In this document: one piece after another, positions 24,450 to 30,569 of the stretch
Position numbering within the stretch: position 1 is the stretch's first letter
How the letters are laid out: each line of letters opens with the position of its first letter
Origin: Planctomycetota bacterium
Lineage (GTDB): Bacteria > Planctomycetota > Phycisphaerae > UBA1845 > CAIVHJ01
Length of the DNA: 30,569 nt
Direction: 5' to 3'
Assembly (NCBI GenBank): GCA_022573485.1
Contig: JACZTW010000006.1
Span: forward strand, 1 to 30,569
Notes under the pieces: model-generated
Told to the model about the DNA's origin: nothing
Database searches by the model: none
Seen by the model: only the letters and a program-made list of their open reading frames with translations
Position numbers and translations under genes: made by a program

Positions 24450-25447
24450 ATGTAGGACATCTCGACCTTCTCTCGCTCAAGGCTCTCGGCCGTGCGCAGC
24501 TCGGAATAGCGATCGTCGCGACCGCGCCAGACTGAGGCGATCATAGTGGAGATTTCTTCATCGGTAGCGCCGCGGCGCAGCGCGCCGCGCAGGTCGTGCC
24601 CGCGCGTGGCGAACAGACAAGTGTACAGTTGCCCCTCGGCGGAGAGCCGGGCCCGCGTGCAGGCGCCGCAGAAGGGGGCGCTGATCGACGAAATCACGCC
24701 GATCTCGCCGCCGCCATCGACATAGCGCCAGCGCCGCGCCACCTCGCCGGGATAGTTCGGCTCCAGCGGCTCGAGCGGCAATTCTGCGTTGATGCGCTCG
24801 ATGATCTCCCGAGCCGGCACGACGTGCTCCAGCCGCCAGCCATTGGTCTTGCCGACGTCCATGTACTCGATGAATCGAAGGATGTGCCCGGTGCCGTGAA
24901 AGTGGCGGGCCAGATCGACCAGCGTGTGGTCGTTGACGCCCCGCTTGATGACGGCATTGATCTTAATCGGTTCGAGGCCCACGTTCGCCGCGGCGTCGAT
25001 GCCGTCGAGCACGGCCTGCACCGGCGCGTCGACGTCGTTTATCGTTTTGAACACTTCATCGTCGAGCGTGTCCAGGCTGACTGTGATGCGCCGAAGTCCG
25101 GCGGCGCAGAGCGCGTCGGCTTGCGCCGACAGCAGCCGGCCATTGGTGGTCAGTGCTAAGTCCCGAAGCCCCGGTACAGCACTCAACGCCTCGACGAGGC
25201 GCGGCAACTCTTGTCGAACCAGCGGCTCGCCGCCAGTAAGGCGGATTTTCTCGACACCCAGCCCGGTGAAAATCCGCACGAGTCGGACGATTTCTTCGTA
25301 AGACAGCAGTTCCGCGCGCTCCAGAAATTGATATTCGCGCCCGAACACTTCCTTCGGCATGCAATAAGTGCAGCGGAAGTTGCAGCGGTCGGTGACCGAG
25401 ATGCGCAGATCGCGGATCGGTCGGGCGAGTGTGTCGCGAAGCATCAT
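24440..25447 (-). CDS. moaA: GTP 3',8-cyclase MoaA
   Basis: A 335-residue radical SAM enzyme that starts molybdenum cofactor synthesis by converting GTP to 3',8-cyclo-7,8-dihydro-GTP. The N-terminal cluster motif CNFRCTYCMP has Cys at about 22, 26 and 29. TGGEPLVR, LALTTNGRLL, RITVSLDTLD and INAVIKRGVND follow. The C-terminal second cluster is in PFCGACTRARLSAEGQLYTCLF. The protein ends in the Gly-Gly tail (SYIGG) that MoaA requires. The start is ATG 25447 or the next codon ATG 25444; AGGG lies 2 or 5 bases before them, which favours 25444 slightly. A GTG frame start at 25510 adds unconserved residues. It is a single gene here with no other moa gene nearby. Its presence fits a cell using molybdoenzymes. 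Confidence 0.97.
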   Translation of the reverse strand: MMLRDTLARPIRDLRISVTDRCNFRCTYCMPKEVFGREYQFLERAELLSYEEIVRLVRIFTGLGVEKIRLTGGEPLVRQELPRLVEALSAVPGLRDLALTTNGRLLSAQADALCAAGLRRITVSLDTLDDEVFKTINDVDAPVQAVLDGIDAAANVGLEPIKINAVIKRGVNDHTLVDLARHFHGTGHILRFIEYMDVGKTNGWRLEHVVPAREIIERINAELPLEPLEPNYPGEVARRWRYVDGGGEIGVISSISAPFCGACTRARLSAEGQLYTCLFATRGHDLRGALRRGATDEEISTMIASVWRGRDDRYSELRTAESLEREKVEMSYIGG

Positions 25448-25606
25448 GACCCTACAATACCATATCTCGCGCGACATTGGCAGCCCGGCGGCGATGACTG
25501 TGTGTGCCACGGTCCGCCTGCGGCGGATGAGCCGTGTTTCTCACTTCCAAGACACGGCTCCGCTCGCGCCGGACGGGTCGTTCTGATCACTTCCTTCCCG
25601 ATGTGT

Positions 25607-25612
25607 TATAAT
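25607..25612 (+). promoter_or_regulatory. Perfect -10 hexamer upstream of the BtpA-family gene
   Basis: TATAAT lies 45 bases before ATG 25658 in otherwise GC-rich DNA. The -35 is poor (TGATCA at 17 bases spacing), so the promoter may need an activator or an extended element. Confidence 0.55.
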
Positions 25613-25657
25613 GTCGCACGCTTCAGGCGACGCCGATTCCAGAACGGACGGACACGA

Positions 25658-26491
25658 ATGGCCACGACTCATCCGCAACTCAACTTTGCCTCCGACAAAG
25701 CGATCGTGGGCATGATCCACGTTCGGGCTCTGCCGGGCACGCCGCATCACCGGCTGTCTATTGACCGCATCGTCGAGACGGCCGCCGACGAGGCCCGCGT
25801 GCTGGCTGAAGCCGGCTGCGACGCACTGATCATCGAGAACATGCACGACCGTCCGTATTTGAATCGCACGGTCGGGCCGGAGATCGTTGCCGGCATGACG
25901 GCGGTGGCGGTTGCCGTACGCTCGGCCGCCGATCTGCCGCTGGGGGTGCAAGTGCTGGGCGGCGCGAACCGGGAAGCGCTGGCCGTCGCCCAGGCCGGCG
26001 GCGCCGGGTTTGTGCGTGTGGAAGGATTCGTCTTCGCTCACGTCGCCGACGAAGGCTTGATGCCGGTCGCCGACGCGGGCCCGCTGCTGCGCTATCGCAA
26101 GCAAATCGGCGCCGAGGACATCGCCATCCTCGCCGACGTGAAAAAGAAGCACGCCAGCCACAGCATCACGGCTGATGTGGACCTGGCTGAAACCGCGCGG
26201 GCGGCTGAGTTCTTCGGCGCCGACGGCGTGATCGTCACGGGAATCGCCACCGGCCGGCCGACCGATCGAGACGATGTGCAGTGCGTTAAAGAAGCGGTTG
26301 ACCTGCCCGTCGCCATCGGCAGCGGCCTGACGCCGGAAAACCTGGCCTGCTATTGGCCCTTCGCCGATTTGTTTATCGTCGGCTCATTCGTCAAGCAAGA
26401 CGGCGTGTGGTCGAACCCGATTGATGCCGGGCGATTGGGCGCGTTTATGGATGCAGCCGCCGGAATGCGGGAGGCCAAACGGGTCAAATAG
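25658..26491 (+). CDS. BtpA/SgcQ family protein
   Basis: A 277-residue TIM-barrel-like protein of normal family length. Visible blocks are IVGMIHVRALPGTPHH (residues 16-31), AGCDALIIENMHDRPYLN, GVQVLGGANREALAVAQAGGAGFVRVEGFVFAHVADEG, AILADVKKKHASHSI and GADGVIVTGIATGRPTDRDDVQ. DLPVAIGSGLTPENLA and VGSFVKQDGVW follow. BtpA was first described in cyanobacteria as needed for photosystem I stability, but homologues occur in many non-phototrophs and their reaction is unknown. SgcQ-like members sit in sugar loci. ATG 25658 is chosen because the conserved barrel follows directly; the ribosome site is weak. The longer open frame from 25211 overlaps moaA. It is divergent from moaA. Confidence 0.92.
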   Translation: MATTHPQLNFASDKAIVGMIHVRALPGTPHHRLSIDRIVETAADEARVLAEAGCDALIIENMHDRPYLNRTVGPEIVAGMTAVAVAVRSAADLPLGVQVLGGANREALAVAQAGGAGFVRVEGFVFAHVADEGLMPVADAGPLLRYRKQIGAEDIAILADVKKKHASHSITADVDLAETARAAEFFGADGVIVTGIATGRPTDRDDVQCVKEAVDLPVAIGSGLTPENLACYWPFADLFIVGSFVKQDGVWSNPIDAGRLGAFMDAAAGMREAKRVK

Positions 26492-26622
26492 CGGCACGAC
26501 GCGCCCCGCCCCGCGGAACGAACCTACCGCGGGCACCCGATTTTGCATATCATGATCAATTGCAGTTGACGCCGGATCGGCCGGCAAAAATGAACGCGAC
26601 ATAATCCGTAGAGAACAAAGCA

Positions 26623-29250
26623 ATGCGAAAGACACCGATTTACGCTGCATCTTTTCTGATCCTGGCAGTCCTGTTGAGCCCGGCGGTCCTGCCCAGCCTG
26701 CGGCCCGCCTTCGCCAATCAGGCCGCCGAAAATCAGGCCGCCGGCGATGAGCCCGCGGCTGGTGAACAGGCCGTCATCGAACTCCGCGAAGGCCTGGTCA
26801 TCGCGCCGGTCGGGCAGTATGGCCGGCGGGCCTTCCACACCGATGCCATTGAACTTCGAATTGTCACCGGCACATGGTCAACGCCGCAGGTCGGCGACAC
26901 GATCGACCTCTCCGACGGCCCGCGCACTTGGCACAATATCAAAGCGGGTAGCGACGGCTGGTTCAAACACGACGCCTTGGAGGGCGGATATCTGTTTTGC
27001 AGTGTGAAGGTGGCGGAAGACCGGATCATGCTGCTCGATGCCTCCGGCCACAGCGTGGTTTACATCAACGGCGTCATTCGCACCGGCGATCCCTACGCCA
27101 ATGGTCTGGTGGAACTGCCGGTGCAACTTCACGCCGGCGACAACGAACTACTGTTCCATTGTCGCCGTGGCAAGGTCCGCGCCCGTCTGCGCACGCCGCC
27201 GGGAGCTTGCTTCATCGACAACCGCGACACGATGCTGCCCGATCTGATCGTCGGCGAGGTGCCCCGGTCATACGGGTCGATACTGGTGGTCAATGCGTCC
27301 GCGAAACGAATCGGCGGCCTGGAGGGGCGCAATGGTAACGCGGGCGGGATCATCCTGAAGGCGAGGTCCGAGGCGGATGTGATCAAGCGCGATATCGTGA
27401 TCAAGGAGATTCCGCCGCTGAGCTTGAGGAAGTCCACCATCGGGATCTACGGCAAGAACGCCGTTCCCGAGGGCGATATCGTCGTTGACTTGACGCTGTA
27501 CTCAAGTTTCGACACTGAAGATCATCAGGACTTTCCGCCTTCTCACGAATCTGTCACGCTGCGTACGCGTCGCCCGGATCAGAGCCACAAGCGCGCCTTC
27601 AGGAGTCGAATCGACAGCAGCGTGCAGTACTACGCGGTCCTGCCCGCGCAGGGACAAAATCCCGACGATGCGGGCAAGCCCGGGCTGGTGCTGACGCTGC
27701 ACGGGGCCGGCGTCGAGGCGCTGGGGCAGGTTGAATCGTACGCACCCAAATCATGGACTCACATCGTAGCGCCGACCAACCGCCGTCCGTACGGCTTTGA
27801 TTGGGAAGACTGGGGCCGAAGGGACGCGCTGGAGGTGTTGCATCAAGCTCAGACGGACTTCGAGGTCGATCCGCAGAAGATCTACCTCACCGGCCACTCG
27901 ATGGGCGGGCACGGCGTGTGGCATTTGGGCGCCCTCTATCCCGATCGCTTCGCCGCCATCGGACCCAGTGCCGGCTGGAGCAGCTTTTGGTCCTACTCGG
28001 GTGCGGCGGAATTCGATCAGGATTCCCCCGTCTCGCTTATGCTTCAACGAGCAGTGCGGGCCAGTGATACCTTGGCGCTGGCGCGGAACTACTTGCACCA
28101 GGGCGTGTATATCCTGCACGGCGAGAAGGACGACAACGTCCCCGTGACCCAGGCCCGCCAGATGCGCGACCTGCTCAAGAAGTTTCACGACGACGTGCAG
28201 TATCACGAGCAACCCGGCGCGGGCCACTGGTGGGACGATTCCGAGTCGCCCGGCGTGGGCTGCGTGGACTGGCCGGCGATGTTCGATTTCTTTTCGCGGC
28301 ACCACATACCGGCGAAGGCGGATGTGCGCGAAGTTAATTTCATTACCGTCAACCCCGGAGTCTCTGCCAATTGCCATTGGGTTCAAATTGAGGCTCAGCA
28401 GCATCCGCTCGAAGTGAGCGAGGTTTCGATCAAATGTGACCCCGTGCGGCGCACGTTCACCGGCACAACTCAAAATGTGTCCCGAATGGCCCTCAATCTA
28501 GAGCATGTCCTGCTCGGCGGAAAAGTCAAAGTTCGTCTCGACGGCCAGCGAATCGAGCGCGATCAGCCCGAAGGGCCCCAGCGCGTTGTCTGGCTGGAGC
28601 GGAAGGACGGCAAGTGGTCGTTCCTGCCGGGCGCCCAGCCGCTGAGCCTGAAGGGCCCGCACCGCTATGGCCCGTTCAAGGAAGTGTTTGCCAATAATGT
28701 TGCCCTGGTCTACGGCACGGCGGGCACGCGCGCGGAAAACGCCTGGGCGCTGGCCAAAGCGCGCTATGATGCCGAGACATTCTGGTACCGCGGCAATGCC
28801 TCGGTCGATGTCCTGTCCGATGCGCAGTTTCAAAAGCTGCAGGTGCGGGACACGATCGATCGCAACGTGGTGCTGTACGGCAATGCCGACACGAATCGAA
28901 TGTGGTCGGCCTTCCTGCCGGATTCGCCGGTTCAATTCCGCCGCGGGCGTATGACCATCAACACGAACGGCCGCGGCCGCGATCGCGAATGGAAGGGCGG
29001 CGATCTGGGCGGGCTCTTCATTTACCCCAAGCCGTTCGGCGCGGCGGCGCTGATCGGCGCGGTGGGCGGCACCGGACTGGTCGGCATGCGCCTGACCGAG
29101 CGGTTGCCCTATTTCACTTCAGGGATCGGCTATCCCGACTGCATCATCTTCGGCCCGGACGTGCTCCGCACCGGCGACAGCGGCGTCAAGGCGGCCGGCT
29201 TCTTCGGCGCCGACTGGAAAGTCGAGTCCGGCGACTTCGTGTACCGATAG
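26623..29250 (+). CDS. Large secreted alpha/beta hydrolase (prolyl-oligopeptidase/esterase-like)
   Basis: An 875-residue secreted protein with a signal peptide (MRKTPIYAASFLILAVLLSPAVLP...AFA). An N-terminal beta-rich region of about 300 residues looks like a carbohydrate-binding or TPR-free jelly-roll domain. The hydrolase domain has YAVLPAQGQNPDD, LVLTLHGAGVEA, YGFDWEDWGRRDA, the nucleophile elbow GHSMGGHG with Ser426, HGEKDDNVPV with Asp503/504 and GAGHWW with His535. These form a plausible Ser-Asp-His triad. A C-terminal beta domain of about 300 residues follows, including GPFKEVFANNVALVYGT and LGGLFIYPKPFG. Similar secreted esterase/peptidase-like proteins are frequent in Planctomycetes. 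The substrate is unknown. ATG 26623 is supported by an immediately following signal sequence; the ribosome site is weak. Confidence 0.86.
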   Translation: MRKTPIYAASFLILAVLLSPAVLPSLRPAFANQAAENQAAGDEPAAGEQAVIELREGLVIAPVGQYGRRAFHTDAIELRIVTGTWSTPQVGDTIDLSDGPRTWHNIKAGSDGWFKHDALEGGYLFCSVKVAEDRIMLLDASGHSVVYINGVIRTGDPYANGLVELPVQLHAGDNELLFHCRRGKVRARLRTPPGACFIDNRDTMLPDLIVGEVPRSYGSILVVNASAKRIGGLEGRNGNAGGIILKARSEADVIKRDIVIKEIPPLSLRKSTIGIYGKNAVPEGDIVVDLTLYSSFDTEDHQDFPPSHESVTLRTRRPDQSHKRAFRSRIDSSVQYYAVLPAQGQNPDDAGKPGLVLTLHGAGVEALGQVESYAPKSWTHIVAPTNRRPYGFDWEDWGRRDALEVLHQAQTDFEVDPQKIYLTGHSMGGHGVWHLGALYPDRFAAIGPSAGWSSFWSYSGAAEFDQDSPVSLMLQRAVRASDTLALARNYLHQGVYILHGEKDDNVPVTQARQMRDLLKKFHDDVQYHEQPGAGHWWDDSESPGVGCVDWPAMFDFFSRHHIPAKADVREVNFITVNPGVSANCHWVQIEAQQHPLEVSEVSIKCDPVRRTFTGTTQNVSRMALNLEHVLLGGKVKVRLDGQRIERDQPEGPQRVVWLERKDGKWSFLPGAQPLSLKGPHRYGPFKEVFANNVALVYGTAGTRAENAWALAKARYDAETFWYRGNASVDVLSDAQFQKLQVRDTIDRNVVLYGNADTNRMWSAFLPDSPVQFRRGRMTINTNGRGRDREWKGGDLGGLFIYPKPFGAAALIGAVGGTGLVGMRLTERLPYFTSGIGYPDCIIFGPDVLRTGDSGVKAAGFFGADWKVESGDFVYR

Positions 29251-29408
29251 GCAATTCCCAAAGAAGATCGAGCATTTTCGTAGCGGTCGGCCCTGCCGGG
29301 CGGTTGGGGTGGGAGGGTGTGAGGCGCCTGGAATGGGGTGCAAAAGCGGTGGGCGGATTGGTACAATGGGATTGGGTCGGATCGGCGTCAACCGCAGGCG
29401 ATCTGCGG

Positions 29409-29433
29409 TGCTCGTGAGGCGGACGAGCATTTT
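29409..29433 (+). terminator. Possible Rho-independent terminator downstream of the hydrolase gene
   Basis: TGCTCGT (29409-29415) pairs with ACGAGCA (29423-29429) across a 7-base loop and is followed by a short T-run. It lies 160 bases after the hydrolase stop. The T-run is short, so the call is tentative. Confidence 0.4.
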
Positions 29434-29485
29434 CAGTGTAATCTTATCTGCTGGGCGGTTGAGCGAAAGTGAAATGGAATCCGAG

Positions 29486-30569
29486 ATGAATTGCAAACAT
29501 CAGTTCCGGGTCGTGTTGTGTGCGGTTGTGGTTATGACTGCGGGGCTTTCAGGCGCCGGGGCGGCGCCGCCTGATCCTCGGATCATTGGTCCCGCCGGCG
29601 ACACCGGTCCTGCGGTTCGGATCGTTCCGAACATCGCCCGCGTGGTCGCATGGGACGACATGCTCCGCGCCGACATCGCCCCACCGGGTACAAACCTGCC
29701 GGCATTCGACGCCCTGCCGATGCAACAGGAGGAATCTGAAGCACCGTCGACCGGCGGTGCCACGGCGCACGTGCGGAGCGTGCTGGGCGGCCTGGCCTCC
29801 GCGCCGACGCTGGGACTGCGGTTCAAGGCGGCGGATCGCACGGACACCATCGACGACATGTGGCCGGAGGGCATTCGCCCGCCCGACACCATGGGCGCCG
29901 TCGGGCCGAACCACTTTGTCGAAGCGATCAACGGCAATGTCAGCATCTTCGACAAGGCTACGGGCTATCGTCTGTCGTCCGTGCCGCTGCTGGCGTTTTT
30001 CGCCGAGGTACACACCGAGGACATTCCCTTCGACCCGCGCGTGGTCTTCGATCACCACAGCGGGCGGTGGGTGGTGATGGCCGCCGATTGCCGTTGCCAG
30101 CCCAACACGATCGTGTTCGCCGTATCGCTGACGGACGACCCGACGGGTTCGTGGTTTCTGGTCGGCTTCCCCGCCGGCGGTTTCGCGGATTATCCCACGC
30201 TGGGCGTCGACGCCGACGGGATCTACATTGCGGCCAACATCGCCGAGAAGGTCTGGGCGATCGAGAAAGCCCCGCTGCTGGAAGATCCGCCGAGCGTCGG
30301 GGCGATCACCGAATGGACCGTCTTCCTCGAGGGCGCGCTGCACCCGGCGCATACCTATGGTACGCCCGGCGTGCAGTACTTCATCGAAACAAACGGGGCG
30401 GCCCTGCGGATCCATCAACTGGAAGGGCCGCTGACCGACCCGACACTGACGGTCCTGGGTTCGGTGACGGTGCCCTCGTTCTTACCTCCGCCGAACGCGC
30501 CGGCGCTGGGCAGCACACATCCGATCAGCGTCGGCAGTGGTGCGGGCGCGCGGTTGCAGATGGCCGTCT
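29486..30569 (+). CDS. Secreted protein of unknown function, N-terminal part (cut by window edge)
   Basis: The frame is open from ATG 29486 to the window end (361 codons). A signal peptide (MNCKHQFRVVLCAVVVMTAGLSGAGA) precedes a Pro-rich stretch, then blocks of the kind RPPDTMGAVGPNHFVEAINGNVSIFDKATG, DPRVVFDHHSGRWVVMAAD and FADYPTLGVDADGIYIAAN. These repeat-like motifs resemble a beta-propeller surface protein family found in Planctomycetes and related phyla. No enzyme motif is visible. An ATG 12 bases upstream (29474) is possible but would add the acidic residues MESE in front of the signal peptide. The C-terminus, possibly with a sorting or dockerin domain, is off-window. Confidence 0.75.
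   Translation, partial: MNCKHQFRVVLCAVVVMTAGLSGAGAAPPDPRIIGPAGDTGPAVRIVPNIARVVAWDDMLRADIAPPGTNLPAFDALPMQQEESEAPSTGGATAHVRSVLGGLASAPTLGLRFKAADRTDTIDDMWPEGIRPPDTMGAVGPNHFVEAINGNVSIFDKATGYRLSSVPLLAFFAEVHTEDIPFDPRVVFDHHSGRWVVMAADCRCQPNTIVFAVSLTDDPTGSWFLVGFPAGGFADYPTLGVDADGIYIAANIAEKVWAIEKAPLLEDPPSVGAITEWTVFLEGALHPAHTYGTPGVQYFIETNGAALRIHQLEGPLTDPTLTVLGSVTVPSFLPPPNAPALGSTHPISVGSGAGARLQMAV

Noticed and set aside
24160..24546. 128-codon plus-strand gene next to moaA
   Set aside because: It overlaps the moaA 3' end antisense and runs through repeat text; no domain is seen.
29549..30418. 289-codon minus-strand frame
   Set aside because: It lies opposite a plus-strand frame with a clean signal peptide and structured blocks; its Arg/Gly/His-rich composition is typical of a shadow.

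Overview
The window reads as a piece of a GC-rich bacterial chromosome, most likely from the Planctomycetota. This is an inference. It rests on a lipoprotein with an Asn/Asp-rich spacer behind its lipobox, several large secreted proteins of unnamed families, a BtpA-family protein, and a cytochrome b/Rieske/multiheme cytochrome operon next to an octaheme HAO-like protein. There is no rRNA or tRNA gene, CRISPR array or intact insertion sequence that I can recognise.

Left third (1-12387) is a surface-glycan locus. A leftward operon runs from 7327 to the left edge: DegT-type aminotransferase, radical SAM/SPASM protein, family 2 glycosyltransferase, YfhO-like membrane protein, a 151-bp fragment of a B12-binding radical SAM gene, a shortened WbqC-like protein, and the 5' part of the full B12-binding radical SAM gene, which runs off the window. 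Diverging rightward are a dTDP-glucose-dehydratase-like SDR, a polyprenyl-phosphate glycosyltransferase, and, after a 450-bp gap, a Wzz/BY-kinase-like protein whose P-loop has lost its lysine. Together these would make, modify, lipid-link and export a polysaccharide.

Next (12464-15093, leftward) is the compact set carbamoyltransferase, SxtJ-family protein and DUF5989 protein, with three consecutive hairpins between the first two genes. It probably decorates a secreted product.

The middle (15792-24076) is dominated by c-type cytochromes: a small secreted NTF2-like protein, a tetraheme c554-like cytochrome, an ethylbenzene-dehydrogenase-like haem-binding lipoprotein, and a three-gene operon (nonaheme cytochrome c with a C-terminal membrane anchor, Rieske protein, cytochrome b). 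The operon diverges from an octaheme hydroxylamine-oxidoreductase-like protein. I read this as a quinol/cytochrome c module wired to a periplasmic nitrogen-compound enzyme. The direction of electron flow cannot be told from the sequence. This is the most interesting system here.

The right part (24440-30569) holds moaA, a BtpA-family protein, a large secreted alpha/beta hydrolase, and the start of another secreted protein cut by the window edge. Several intergenic gaps carry dispersed palindromic or degenerate repeats. One appears as a composite copy plus two half copies.
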